DNA of 42,570 nt from Micromonospora sp. ATCC 39149 (GTDB lineage: Bacteria > Actinomycetota > Actinomycetes > Mycobacteriales > Micromonosporaceae): NCBI RefSeq assembly GCF_000158815.1, contig NZ_GG657738.1, positions 255,058 through 297,627 of the forward strand, read 5' to 3'. Within the stretch, counting starts at the first letter, position 1, and each line of letters begins with the position of its first letter. The notes under the pieces are model-generated. The model was not told the DNA's origin. It searched no databases and saw only the letters and a program-made list of their open reading frames with translations. A program made the translations under genes and the position numbers. This document shows, in pieces, positions 24,606-32,896 of the stretch.

Positions 24606-26342
24606 ATGGGTACGGCGGGCACGTCCAGGGTGGACCGGCTGCTGGCGCGGATCCGCGACGGGGTCATCGGCGAGGGTGAGGTGCTGGACGGCCCCTACGG
24701 GCCGCGCCGGATAACCTACGCCGACTACACCGCCTCGGGCCGGGCCCTGGACTTCGTGGAGGAGACCGTCCGGGACTGGGTGCTGCCCCGCTACGCCAAC
24801 ACCCACACCGAGAGCTCCGCCACCGGCCGGGCGACGGGGCGGCTGCGCGAGGATGCCCGGCGGATCGTCCACGGCGCCGTCGGCGGCACCGACGACCATG
24901 CGGTGATCTTCTGCGGTTCGGGGGCCACGGCGGCAATCGACAAGCTGATCGGGATCCTCGAACTGCGGTTGCCCGACGGGCCGACGCGACGCCACGGCCT
25001 GCTGGACCGCATCCCGCCGCAGCAGCGGCCCGTGGTGTTCGTGGGTCCCTACGAGCACCACTCCAACGAGTTGCCGTGGCGGGAGACGTACGCCGACGTG
25101 GTCGTCATCGGCGCCGACGCCGACGGGCACATCGACCGGGCCGAGTTGGCCGCGCGGCTGGTCCGGTACGCGGACCGACCGCTGCGGATCGGCAGCTTCT
25201 CCGCCGCCTCCAACGTCACCGGCATCCTCTCCGACGCCGACGCGATCGCCGCGCTGCTGCACGCACACGGAGCGCTGTCGTGCTGGGACTACGCCGCCGC
25301 CGGCCCGTACGTGCCGATCCGGATGGGTGAGTCGAAGCCGGGAGCCGCGGACGGCAAGGACGCGGTGTTCCTGTCCCCGCACAAGTTCGTCGGCGGCCCG
25401 CAGACGCCCGGCGTCCTGGTGGTGCGCCGGGACCTGGTCCGCAACCGGGTCCCGACGGTCCCGGGCGGCGGCACGGTGGCGTTCGTCGACCCGGTCGGGC
25501 ACCGGTATCTCGCCGATCCGATCGCCCGGGAGGAGGGAGGCACACCGGCGATCGTCGAGTCGATCCGGGCGGGGCTGGTGTTCGCCCTCAAGCAGGCCGT
25601 CGGCACCGACGTCATCCAGGCCCGCGAGGAGCGACTGTGGTCGCGGGCGCTGCGCCGCTGGTCGGGGAACCCGGGGATCGAGGTCCTCGGCAACGCCCGG
25701 GCCCGGCGGCTGCCCATCGTGTCGGTGCAGATCAGCCACGGCGCCCGCCACCTGCACCACAACTTCGTCGTCGCGCTGCTCAACGACCTGTTCGGCATCC
25801 AGGCCCGAGGGGGATGCTCCTGCGCGGGGCCCTACGGGCACCGCCTGCTGGCGATCGACGAAGAGCGCTCCCACGCGTTCCGGGACGAGATCGACCTCGG
25901 CTGTGAGGGAATCAAACCCGGTTGGGCCCGGATCACCTTCAGCTACTTCATCTCCGACCTGGTCGCCGACTACCTGATCGACGCGGTCGATCTGGTCGCC
26001 CGCCGCGGGCATCGCCTGCTGCCCGACTACCGCTTCGACGCCCGCAGCGGCCTGTGGCACCACCGCCGTGGCCCGGGGCAATCGCTGCGCCTGGCCGACC
26101 TGGGCTCCCTGCTGGTCGGCGGACCGATGCCCACCGGCCAGCGCAAGTGGGCCGGCGAGGACGCCCTCGCCGGGTACCTGAGTGAGGCACGGGAGATCCT
26201 CGCGGGCCGGGAGGACCGCGTCGACGAGGGTCCGACCGGCCTGCCGCCCGGCGTCGAGGCGCTGCGCTGGTTCCACCTCCCGCCGGCCTGCACGGCACCC
26301 CTGGACGCACCGCCGTCACCGCCCGCCGGGGCGGCCGCATGA
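24606..26342 (+). CDS. Class V aminotransferase-fold PLP enzyme (cysteine desulfurase-like)
   Basis: A 578-residue protein from ATG 24606, with GGGGAGG nine bases before it. The PLP-binding Lys is K260 in LSPHKFVGGPQTPG, and the Asp that contacts the pyridine ring is D228 in CWDYAAAGPY. RGGCSCAGPYG (C404, C406) resembles the active-site Cys loop of SufS/NifS-like proteins, so sulfur or selenium mobilisation is possible. It is about 170 residues longer than a typical desulfurase; the extra C-terminal part (from about 450) is Pro/Gly-rich and unassigned. No Suf or Isc genes are nearby, so a housekeeping Fe-S role is unlikely. Confidence 0.85.
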   Translation: MGTAGTSRVDRLLARIRDGVIGEGEVLDGPYGPRRITYADYTASGRALDFVEETVRDWVLPRYANTHTESSATGRATGRLREDARRIVHGAVGGTDDHAVIFCGSGATAAIDKLIGILELRLPDGPTRRHGLLDRIPPQQRPVVFVGPYEHHSNELPWRETYADVVVIGADADGHIDRAELAARLVRYADRPLRIGSFSAASNVTGILSDADAIAALLHAHGALSCWDYAAAGPYVPIRMGESKPGAADGKDAVFLSPHKFVGGPQTPGVLVVRRDLVRNRVPTVPGGGTVAFVDPVGHRYLADPIAREEGGTPAIVESIRAGLVFALKQAVGTDVIQAREERLWSRALRRWSGNPGIEVLGNARARRLPIVSVQISHGARHLHHNFVVALLNDLFGIQARGGCSCAGPYGHRLLAIDEERSHAFRDEIDLGCEGIKPGWARITFSYFISDLVADYLIDAVDLVARRGHRLLPDYRFDARSGLWHHRRGPGQSLRLADLGSLLVGGPMPTGQRKWAGEDALAGYLSEAREILAGREDRVDEGPTGLPPGVEALRWFHLPPACTAPLDAPPSPPAGAAA

Positions 26343-26347
26343 CCGGC

Positions 26348-26422
26348 GGGTCCGCCGCCGGGCCGGATGACCGGGTCCGCCGCCGGGCCGGATGACCGGG
26401 TCCGCCGCCGGGCCGGATGACC
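26348..26422. repeat. Three exact 25-bp tandem repeats
   Basis: The unit GGGTCCGCCGCCGGGCCGGATGACC occupies 26348-26372, 26373-26397 and 26398-26422 without mismatch, beginning six bases after the aminotransferase stop. It is non-coding and could vary in copy number between strains. Confidence 0.9.
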
Positions 26423-26442
26423 TGCCGGCGGGTCCGCGCGAG

Positions 26443-26494
26443 CCGGCCGTCGGTTCCGTCACACCGAGGGGGCGCGGACGGGGCCGACGGCCGG
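26443..26494. terminator. Terminator-like inverted repeat between aminotransferase and cellulase
   Basis: CCGGCCGTCGG (26443-26453) is complementary to CCGACGGCCGG (26484-26494), separated by 30 bases. It lies between two convergent genes just beyond the cellulase stop. Confidence 0.4.
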
Positions 26495-26508
26495 GGTGCG
26501 GGCCGGCG

Positions 26509-27681
26509 TCAGTTGATGGTGACCGAGTAGGAACCGGTGGTGACCTGACCGTTGCCGGTGAAGATCTCCGGTCCCGCCTGGACGCTGGTCAGGTACTTCG
26601 AGTTGCTCATCCAGCCCCGGGAGACCAGGTCGTTGGTGAAGTCGCGGATGTTGAGGTTCGCGCTGGTGGTGTTGGTGGTCCGCACGTACGAGTAGACGTT
26701 CCAGGTGCCGACGTAGCCGCGCCAGATCTCCCAGGTGGTGCCGGCGATGGTGACGGTGCCCTGGCGGCTGCCGGCCGGCGACGCGTTGGAGCGGTACAGC
26801 CAGATCATCAGCTCGTCGGTGGGCTGGTCGGACGAGCCCGGGTTGGCCATCGGGTGCAGCCAGCAGTCGTAGGCGACGTTCTGGTTGACGGTGCCGCTCT
26901 GCGTGACGCTGAACTGCCAGCTGGTGTTGACGTTGCGGTTGGCCGACAGTTGCACCGGCAGTCCGGTGTTCTGCCGCCGCCAGCCCCAGTGCCAGCCGAG
27001 GATGGCCGCCGCGAACGACTTGACGGTACTCGCCTGGCCGCTCCAGTTGTAGCTGGTGCCCCACGAGATGCGGTCGCCGGACCCGCCGTTGGTCCAGATG
27101 CACTGGCTGCCCGAGCCGGTGCCGGCGCCCCACTGGTTGTTGGGGATCCAGTACTTACCGATGTCGATCACGTCGCTGCTGTTGCACAGCCGGCCGCTCG
27201 GCGGGTAGTCGCCGACCGGCGGTGGAGTCGTGCGGGGCGGAGTCGTGGGAGGAGGCGTCGTGGGGGTGATCGGGCCGTTGCAGGTCACCCCGTTGAGCGC
27301 GAACGTGGTGGGCACGGGGTTGGCTCCGCTCCACGAGCCGGTGAAGCCGAAGCCGGTGGTGCCGTCGGTGGCGATCGCGCCGTTGTACGCGACGTTGGCC
27401 GCGGTCACCTGAGCGCCGCTCTGGGTCACGGTGGCGTTCCACGCCTGCGTCACCTGCTGGCCGGAGGCGTAGGTCCAGGTGAGCCGCCACGAGGTCACCG
27501 GATCGCCCAGGTTGGTGACGGTGACGTCGGCGTTGAAGCCACCCGACCACTGCGACGAGACCGCGTAGCGTACGGCGCAGCCGGCTGCCACCGCCTGGGC
27601 CACGGCCACCCCGGCGGCGGCGACGGTGACCGTCGCGGCCGTCGTGACGGCAAGCAGGACGAGCCGCTTTCGATTCGCCAT
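26509..27681 (-). CDS. Secreted endoglucanase: CBM2 + GH12
   Basis: A 390-residue protein from ATG 27681 with GGAGAG upstream. A Sec signal peptide (about 1-30, ending AVAQA) is followed by a family 2 cellulose-binding module (about 34-135; C35 and C134 form the usual bridge, and W45, W65, W81 and W117 are candidate binding-face residues), a Thr/Pro linker (136-157) and a GH12 catalytic domain. The GH12 nucleophile is E290 in TDELMIW and the acid/base E372 in AGPEIF. The enzyme cleaves beta-1,4-glucan outside the cell with retention of configuration. The usual order in actinomycetes is GH12 then CBM2; here CBM2 comes first. No clear CebR-type operator (TGGGAGCGCTCCCA) was seen upstream. Confidence 0.93.
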   Translation of the reverse strand: MANRKRLVLLAVTTAATVTVAAAGVAVAQAVAAGCAVRYAVSSQWSGGFNADVTVTNLGDPVTSWRLTWTYASGQQVTQAWNATVTQSGAQVTAANVAYNGAIATDGTTGFGFTGSWSGANPVPTTFALNGVTCNGPITPTTPPPTTPPRTTPPPVGDYPPSGRLCNSSDVIDIGKYWIPNNQWGAGTGSGSQCIWTNGGSGDRISWGTSYNWSGQASTVKSFAAAILGWHWGWRRQNTGLPVQLSANRNVNTSWQFSVTQSGTVNQNVAYDCWLHPMANPGSSDQPTDELMIWLYRSNASPAGSRQGTVTIAGTTWEIWRGYVGTWNVYSYVRTTNTTSANLNIRDFTNDLVSRGWMSNSKYLTSVQAGPEIFTGNGQVTTGSYSVTIN

Positions 27682-27743
27682 GATGCTCTCCTTCGATGCG
27701 CCACCCACCTACCCGCCCCCAACCACTCCCCCGCCGCCCACCA

Positions 27744-27820
27744 CCTCGCCGATCTTGCAGTTGTGGCCCCGACAAGTGGAACTGACCAGCCCGAGGGCCC
27801 GAACTGCAAGGTCGCCGAGG
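27744..27820. repeat. Long imperfect inverted repeat, possible interspersed palindromic element
   Basis: A 26-base arm (27744-27769, containing GATCTTGCAGTTGTGG) pairs with 27795-27820 (containing CCGAACTGCAAGGTCG) at 22 of 26 positions; the loop is 25 bases. It lies 60 bases upstream of the cellulase. I recall similar CTTGCAGTTGTGG palindromes scattered in Micromonospora intergenic regions, which would make this a REP- or MITE-like element, but that needs a search. Confidence 0.5.
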
Positions 27821-27877
27821 CGGGTTGCGGGGTGGGAGGCGGGAGGCGAGCGGTGGGGTGCCGGGGTGTGGTGTCGC

Positions 27878-27910
27878 GGGAGCGGGTGGGACGGGGGTGG
27901 TGGGGGTGGG
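27878..27910 (+). other. G-quadruplex-prone run
   Basis: GGG-AGC-GGG-T-GGG-AC-GGGGG-TGGT-GGGGG-T-GGG gives six G-runs with short loops on the + strand. It lies in the 587-base gap between the cellulase and the transporter gene, which holds no convincing coding sequence; this gap also contains the palindrome at 27744 and a 15-bp direct repeat at 28154. Confidence 0.45.
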
Positions 27911-28153
27911 TGTTCACGTTCACGGTCGGGCGCGAGGGGTCGTTGCGCGTGGGGCCCGGTCGCCGCCGGGAGAGGCGACCTTGCGCCCTGCCGCCGCGCA
28001 CCCGGGTCGACGCCGGCGGGCGCGGCCACGGGGTGGCGACCTGCCCGGAATCGCCAAGTGGATGCGGCGCCAGCCCGGACATCCCGCAAGCCATCGACAC
28101 GTGCCGCTTGGACGTTACGACAGCCCTCCGGCAGCAGTCAACGCCGCCAACTC

Positions 28154-28183
28154 GCGTCCCGGCTACCCGCGTCCCGGCTACCC
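28154..28183. repeat. Two tandem 15-bp repeats
   Basis: GCGTCCCGGCTACCC occurs at 28154-28168 and 28169-28183, followed by a third partial GCGTC, in the non-coding gap downstream of the transporter gene. Confidence 0.8.
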
Positions 28184-28268
28184 GCGTCAACGCCCAACCG
28201 CCCCGTCGCCGCGAGCCGACCACAGCCGCGCCGGATCCGACCGCGTGCGGACCCGGCGCGGGCCAGGG

Positions 28269-29174
28269 TCACACCCGGCTCGGGGCCGCCGAGAAGTCGC
28301 CGGCGGCGGTCCCCGCGCGTACGCGACGGGAGACGATGACGCCGAAGACAGCGGCGGTGAAGAACATGACGAAGCCGTACGTCACCGACGGCATCGCCAT
28401 CGTGGAGTTGTCGAGCAGCGTCGGGCTCATCCCGATGGTGATGGCCAGGCTGGCGTTGTGCAGGCCGATCTCGAACGCCGAGGCGATCGACTCCCGCTCG
28501 CCGACGCGCAGCAGCCGGGGACCGAAGTAGCCGATCGCCATGCTGATCAGGTTGAACGCCACGACCACGAGGATGATCTCGCCGAGGATGTCGAACACCT
28601 CATCGCCGAGGCCGGCGATGACGCTGGAGATCATCAGGATCAGCACCACCACCGAGAGGACCTTCACGGCGCGCTCCATGCGCATGGCGGCGTTGGTGAA
28701 CTTCGCGCGGACTGCCATGCCGATGGCGATCGGGATGAGGACGAGGGCGAACACCTGGATCACCTTGTCGAACTGGAGGCCGATCGAGCTGTCCGAGCCG
28801 ACGAAGTTCGCCACCGACAGGTTCACGATGACCGGCAGCGTGAACAGCGCGAGCACCGAGTTGACCGCGGTCAGCGAGATGTTGAGCGCCAGGTCACCCT
28901 TGAACAGGTGGCTGTAGAGGCTGGCCGTGCTGCCACCCGGCGAGGCGGCGAGCAGCATCATGCCGACCGCCAGTTCCGGTCGCAGGTCGAACGCGACGAC
29001 CAGGCCCAGGCAGATCACGGGCAGGATCAGCATCTGGGAGACCAGGCAGACCACCATCGCCTTGGGGTATCGCACCACCCGGCGGAAGTCCTCAAGGGTC
29101 AGCGTGAGTCCGAGCCCGAGCATGACGATGGCGACGGCGATGGGGAAAAGTATGAGCACGGTGTCGTTACTCAT
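28269..29174 (-). CDS. Bile acid:sodium symporter (BASS/SBF) family transporter
   Basis: A 301-residue membrane protein from ATG 29174, with GGCGGAG upstream. About nine to ten helices are visible, and the family signature ASPGGSTASLYSHLFKGDLAL appears near residues 77-97, with ALNISLTAVNS after it. FEIGLHNASLAITIG near 240 is the second crossover motif (ExxxQNxxLA in bile-acid transporters, here GLHNASLA). These transporters import organic anions with sodium; bacterial members also carry pantoate or alpha-keto acids. The substrate here is unknown. No regulatory gene is adjacent. Confidence 0.9.
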   Translation of the reverse strand: MSNDTVLILFPIAVAIVMLGLGLTLTLEDFRRVVRYPKAMVVCLVSQMLILPVICLGLVVAFDLRPELAVGMMLLAASPGGSTASLYSHLFKGDLALNISLTAVNSVLALFTLPVIVNLSVANFVGSDSSIGLQFDKVIQVFALVLIPIAIGMAVRAKFTNAAMRMERAVKVLSVVVLILMISSVIAGLGDEVFDILGEIILVVVAFNLISMAIGYFGPRLLRVGERESIASAFEIGLHNASLAITIGMSPTLLDNSTMAMPSVTYGFVMFFTAAVFGVIVSRRVRAGTAAGDFSAAPSRV

Positions 29175-29423
29175 GATGACTCCGCCTTCCGGTGGTAAGA
29201 GATCCATGAGTCTCACACCGCCGGAGGGCACCCCGGTTCTCGACGATTGCCCTATGCGGGGCCCTTATCGGCGCCAGCTGCACCATGGACCAGGACCGGT
29301 TAAAACGGCATATGGTACGGCCGACGGAGCATGAGCGGGCCCTCCCGGGCCTGGTCGCGCCCCTGCAGGTCCTCACCCCCCGCCTGCCCAAGTCCTCGAC
29401 AACTGTGCCAGTGTTACCAAATC

Positions 29424-29861
29424 GTGCACGCCGTACTCGACCAGGAACTACATCCGCGCGACTGGGCCATTCCCCTGGCCGGCGCGGTCGTGCTGCTTTT
29501 CGCCTCGTGGGCGCTGCTGATTCTGTTGGCTCGCCGGCTGCCGCCCGGCATCCTGCGAGACCTCGCCGCCTTCATCCCGGACTGTGTCACCACGATCCGC
29601 CGGCTCCGCAATGATCCCCGGGTGCCCCGCCGGGCGAGGATCGCCGTCCTGGTCGCCGGGCTCTGGGTGGTCAGCCCCGTCGACCTCATCCCCGAGTTCC
29701 TGCCCGTCATCGGCCCCCTCGACGACATCGTCGTGGTGGCGCTCGCCCTGCGTTACGCCGGTCGCCAGGTTCCCCGGGATGTCCTGCTGGCCGCCTGGCC
29801 AGGCGAACCCCGTCTCATCGAGCGACTCCTCGGTCGCCGCCAGCCCAGGGATGTCTCGTAA
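29424..29861 (+). CDS. DUF1232 (YkvA-like) membrane protein
   Basis: The conserved part starts with LDQELHPRDWAIPLAGAVVL, so GTG 29424 is a reasonable start (146 residues total). An in-frame ATG at 29331 would add a Ser/Pro-rich leader without homology-like features. Neither start has a strong ribosome site. A membrane helix at about 15-37 is followed by a basic helical stretch and the DUF1232 core ARIAVLVAGLWVVSPVDLIP-EFLPVIGPLDDIVVVALAL. Function is unknown; YkvA-like proteins are membrane-anchored. A 9-bp hairpin lies just after the stop. Confidence 0.75.
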   Translation: MHAVLDQELHPRDWAIPLAGAVVLLFASWALLILLARRLPPGILRDLAAFIPDCVTTIRRLRNDPRVPRRARIAVLVAGLWVVSPVDLIPEFLPVIGPLDDIVVVALALRYAGRQVPRDVLLAAWPGEPRLIERLLGRRQPRDVS

Positions 29862-29871
29862 ACGGTCGCGG

Positions 29872-29900
29872 CCCGCCCAGCGACACCGGGCCTGGGCGGG
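29872..29900 (+). terminator. Hairpin after the DUF1232 gene
   Basis: CCCGCCCAG (29872-29880) pairs perfectly with CTGGGCGGG (29892-29900), loop 11, starting 11 bases after the stop. Confidence 0.5.
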
Positions 29901-29911
29901 GTGGGGTGGGG
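29894..29911 (+). other. Perfect G-quadruplex motif
   Basis: GGG-C-GGGG-T-GGGG-T-GGGG, four G-runs with single-base loops, overlaps the right arm of the hairpin and lies about 100 bases upstream of the coiled-coil gene. Single-base loops give the most stable quadruplexes. Confidence 0.6.
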
Positions 29912-30009
29912 TGTTCGGCGGGAGGCAACGCCGGTAACGTTGCGCCCCATCACGCCCGGCGGCCGCACCGCCGGCTCTCGGATAGGTCCGACTCTACGGA
30001 GGATGCCGG

Positions 30010-31383
30010 ATGTCCCACGGCGGGGAAACCTTCGCGGTACGCAACGAGCCGAACGGGCGGCCGACCTTCGAGCAGGCGCTGCGCGGCTACGACAAACGGC
30101 AGGTCGACCGGTACGTCGAGCAGGTCGACGCCGCGGCCTCGGCGCTGACCGCCGAGCGGGACCGGGCGCAGCACCAGCTACGCAACCTGACCCTCCAGTT
30201 CCAATCGCTACAGGCCGAGGTGTCCGAGCTGCGCCAGCGGCCGGCGCAGGTGGACCGGGCGTCGTTCCGGGACCTGGGGCCGATGGTCGACCAGATCCTT
30301 GCCCTGGCCGAGAAGCAGGCGGGGGTGATCACCGAGACCGCCGCGCAGCGGGCCGGTGACCTACAGGCCGAGGCGGAGCGGATCCTGGTGGAGGCACGGG
30401 AGCACGCCGCCCGGGCCCTGAACGACCTGGAGGCGGAGCTGTCGGCGCGGCGCGCCGAGCAGGAGAAGGCGTACGAGGAGCGGCGCTCGGCGGCGGAGGC
30501 GCAGCTCGCGGACGTCCAGGAGTTGGTGGAGCAGCTTCGGGCCGACGGCGAGGCCGCGCACGAGCAGGCCCAGCAGGAGGCGAAGCGAGTCAACGAGCTG
30601 ACCGCCCAGCAGGTGGAGCAGGCGCGGGCCGCGGCCGAGGCGCTGACCAAGGCCGCCCGCACCCAGATCCAGCAGGAGGTCCAGGCGGCGCGCGCGCAGA
30701 GCCAGCAGGAGCTGGCCCAGTGGCGGGTCAACGTGGAGCGGGAGATCAACGAGCGGCGGGCGGCGGCCGAGCAGGAGCTGGCCGAGCACCGGGCGGCGGC
30801 CGAGCGGGACGTGTCCGGGCAGCTCACCGCCGCCGAGGAGAAGATCGCCACGCTGATCGCCGAGGCGCAGCAGTACTCGACGGAGGTGCGCAAGCGCGCC
30901 GACGAGCAGGCGACCGCGAATCAGGAGCAGCTCACCGCCGTGCAGCAGGAGGTCGGCAGCCAGCGGCAGGCGTTGACGCAGCTACACGCCGAGCTGGACA
31001 GCGCCCAGCAGCAGCTCGCCCAGGTCCGCCGGGAGGCCGCGGCGCTGGAACACGAGGTCAACCAGTCGCAGCAGCGCCTCGCCGAGGTCCGTCAGGAGCT
31101 GACGGTCGAGGCGAGCCGGCTGGAGGAGGCGCGCAACGCGGCCGACTCGGCCGAGCGGCACGCCAAGGACGTGCGGGCCCGGGTGCAGCGGGAGGCGAAA
31201 CGGGTGGCCGACCTGGCCGCCGCCGCCGTGATGGCCGCCGCGGCCGGTGGCGGGGAGACCGCCGAGTACCCGGTGGTGAAGAACCGGCCGGGCCCGGACC
31301 AGCCCGCCGAGAGGGCCGAGGAGACCGCGGAGGCCGCCGGGGAGGTCGCGGCGGCCGAGGCCGCGGAGACGGCCGTCAGGTGA
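30010..31383 (+). CDS. DivIVA-domain coiled-coil protein (Scy/FilP-like)
   Basis: A 457-residue protein from ATG 30010, with GGAGG seven to eleven bases before it. Residues 19-45 (TFEQALRGYDKRQVDRYVEQ) match the N-terminal DivIVA membrane-curvature motif. Nearly everything from 40 to 405 is continuous coiled coil, rich in Glu, Gln, Arg and Ala, followed by an acidic Ala/Glu tail. Such proteins form cytoskeletal assemblies at hyphal tips or septa in filamentous actinomycetes and interact with DivIVA. The highly repetitive coding strand gives long open frames on the opposite strand, which I regard as artefacts. The protein is much shorter than Streptomyces Scy (over 1000 residues), closer to FilP. 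Confidence 0.82.
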   Translation: MSHGGETFAVRNEPNGRPTFEQALRGYDKRQVDRYVEQVDAAASALTAERDRAQHQLRNLTLQFQSLQAEVSELRQRPAQVDRASFRDLGPMVDQILALAEKQAGVITETAAQRAGDLQAEAERILVEAREHAARALNDLEAELSARRAEQEKAYEERRSAAEAQLADVQELVEQLRADGEAAHEQAQQEAKRVNELTAQQVEQARAAAEALTKAARTQIQQEVQAARAQSQQELAQWRVNVEREINERRAAAEQELAEHRAAAERDVSGQLTAAEEKIATLIAEAQQYSTEVRKRADEQATANQEQLTAVQQEVGSQRQALTQLHAELDSAQQQLAQVRREAAALEHEVNQSQQRLAEVRQELTVEASRLEEARNAADSAERHAKDVRARVQREAKRVADLAAAAVMAAAAGGGETAEYPVVKNRPGPDQPAERAEETAEAAGEVAAAEAAETAVR

Positions 31384-31423
31384 GGTGCCCGCCGGTGCGG
31401 CGGGCGGCGGGAGGACGTACGAG

Positions 31424-31708
31424 ATGTTGATCATCGCGGGATCGCTGTTCCTGGACCCGGCGGACCGGGACCGCTACCTCGCGGCGGTGGGCGACGTCGC
31501 CCGGCAGGCCCGGTCCGCGCCGGGTTGCCTCGACTTCGCGCAAGTGGCCGACGACCTCGACCCGGCCCGGGTCGTCATCTACGAGCGGTGGGAGTCCGAA
31601 GCGGACCTGCTGCGGTTCCGCGAGGCGGGTGGCCCGGAGCTGGAGCTGCCCCCGATCCGCTCGGCGGACGTGGCGAAGTACCGGGTCGCTGCCGTGGAGG
31701 CTCCGTGA
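31424..31708 (+). CDS. Antibiotic biosynthesis monooxygenase (ABM) domain protein
   Basis: A 94-residue protein from ATG 31424 with GGGAGG ten bases upstream, 40 bases after the coiled-coil gene. Features are IIAGSLFLDPADRDRYLAAV (strand and helix 1), the APGCLDFAQVADDLDPARVV segment and YERWESEADLLRFREAGG, all typical of dimeric ferredoxin-like ABM proteins. These act as cofactor-free monooxygenases on quinone-like substrates or as small detoxifying proteins. It is unlikely to be functionally tied to the cytoskeletal gene despite proximity. Confidence 0.88.
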   Translation: MLIIAGSLFLDPADRDRYLAAVGDVARQARSAPGCLDFAQVADDLDPARVVIYERWESEADLLRFREAGGPELELPPIRSADVAKYRVAAVEAP

Positions 31709-31956
31709 CGGGCTCCCGGCGGAGCCTACGGGGCGCAGCGGTACGGGTAGCGAAGCCGAGAATGTAGCCGACGTGGACGCCCGAGATGCAGTTCTGCACG
31801 CAGGTGGTCAGGCCGATGTCTACCTTTAGCAGGATGCCCGCAAGACATTGACGCTGACGACTTGATGTTTTGATTGTCGGCCCGGCCGGTGATCAGTTTG
31901 TCGGTACGGCCTGTTACGGTCGCGCCGCCGCTGCACCAGTCGAGCCGGAGGTTGGC

Positions 31957-32889
31957 GTGTTCCGCTCTCACCTGTCATCGTTCGCCGGGCTGCCCGTGCT
32001 GCCCTTCACCCCGGGAATGGCCCTGCCCGACGATCCGTCGGCCGTCGCCTGGCGGCTGGAGGTGGAGGACTTCGAGGCCGCCCCCGAGGAGTTCGCGGCC
32101 CTGGTCGCGGCCCTGCGCGACGAGGTGCCCGCCGACGCCGTACGAGCCCTCGTGATCGGCGAGTGGGGTACGGCGTACGAGCGGGCGCTGCCGGTGGATC
32201 TGCTCGTCGAGGCGGCGCAGCGGTGGACGTCGCTGCGGGCGGTCTTCCTCGCCGACATGGTCAGCGAGGAGTGCGAGGTCTCCTGGCTCACCCACGGTGA
32301 CATCACCGGGCTGCTGGCGGCGTACCCGTCGCTGGAGGTGCTGTATGTGCGCGGGGCCGACCAGCTGCACCTGGACCCGGTGCGCCACACCGGGCTGCGG
32401 GAGTTGGTCTTCCAGAGCGGCGGGCTGCCCGGCACGGTGGTCCGCGCGGTCGGCGGCTGCGACCTGCCCGCGCTGGAGCGGCTGGAGCTGTGGCTCGGCC
32501 GGTCCGACTACGGCGGCGACACGACCACGGACGACCTCGCCGAGGTCCTCGCCGGCACCCGGCTGCCGGCGCTGCGCCACCTCGCGGTGTGCAACGCCGA
32601 GGAAGCCGACCGGGTCGCGGTGGCCGTCGCCGTCGCGCCGGTGGTCGCCCGGCTCGAGGTGCTCGACCTGTCCAAGGGGGTGCTCACCGACGCCGGCGCG
32701 GCGGCGCTGCTGGCTGGCGGGCCGCTGACCCACCTGCGCCGCCTCGACCTGCACCACCACTTCCTGTCCGAGGCCGCCGCCGAGCGGGTCGTCGCCGCCC
32801 TGCCCGGCGTCGAGGTCGACCTGTCGCAGCCGCAGAAGGCCGACGTCTACAACGGCCACGAGTACCGCTTCACCGCGGTCGGGGAGTGA
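31957..32889 (+). CDS. STM4015 family protein (LRR-like), copy 1
   Basis: The GTG at 31957 has GGAGG five bases before it; the frame extends upstream without a better start. The 310-residue protein has a short N-terminal domain and a leucine-rich-repeat-like body (LPALERLELWL, LPALRHLAVCN, LTHLRRLDLHHHFLS). It carries the family-specific text VFLADMVSEECEVSWLTHGD and ends with DLSQPQ-KADVYNGHEYRFT. I recognise it as STM4015-like, a family of unknown function encoded with STM4011-STM4014 proteins. It opens the operon and precedes a paralogue by seven bases. LRR proteins usually bind other proteins, so a scaffold or substrate-recognition role is inferred. The 248-base gap before it contains no gene I can support. 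Confidence 0.85.
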   Translation: MFRSHLSSFAGLPVLPFTPGMALPDDPSAVAWRLEVEDFEAAPEEFAALVAALRDEVPADAVRALVIGEWGTAYERALPVDLLVEAAQRWTSLRAVFLADMVSEECEVSWLTHGDITGLLAAYPSLEVLYVRGADQLHLDPVRHTGLRELVFQSGGLPGTVVRAVGGCDLPALERLELWLGRSDYGGDTTTDDLAEVLAGTRLPALRHLAVCNAEEADRVAVAVAVAPVVARLEVLDLSKGVLTDAGAAALLAGGPLTHLRRLDLHHHFLSEAAAERVVAALPGVEVDLSQPQKADVYNGHEYRFTAVGE

Positions 32890-32896
32890 GCCGGCC

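Noticed and set aside
27840..28268. Coding frames in the gap between cellulase and BASS transporter
   Set aside because: Frames are Arg/Pro/Gly-rich, overlap repeats and G-runs, and lack a start with a ribosome site.
30087..30893. Ser/Ala/Arg/Cys-rich open frame on the - strand opposite the coiled-coil gene
   Set aside because: Low-complexity complement of a repetitive Ala/Glu/Gln coding strand, without a ribosome site or domain.
31709..31956. Possible precursor peptide gene upstream of the STM4015 operon
   Set aside because: The short frames here have no ribosome site and no leader/core-like composition or repeats.
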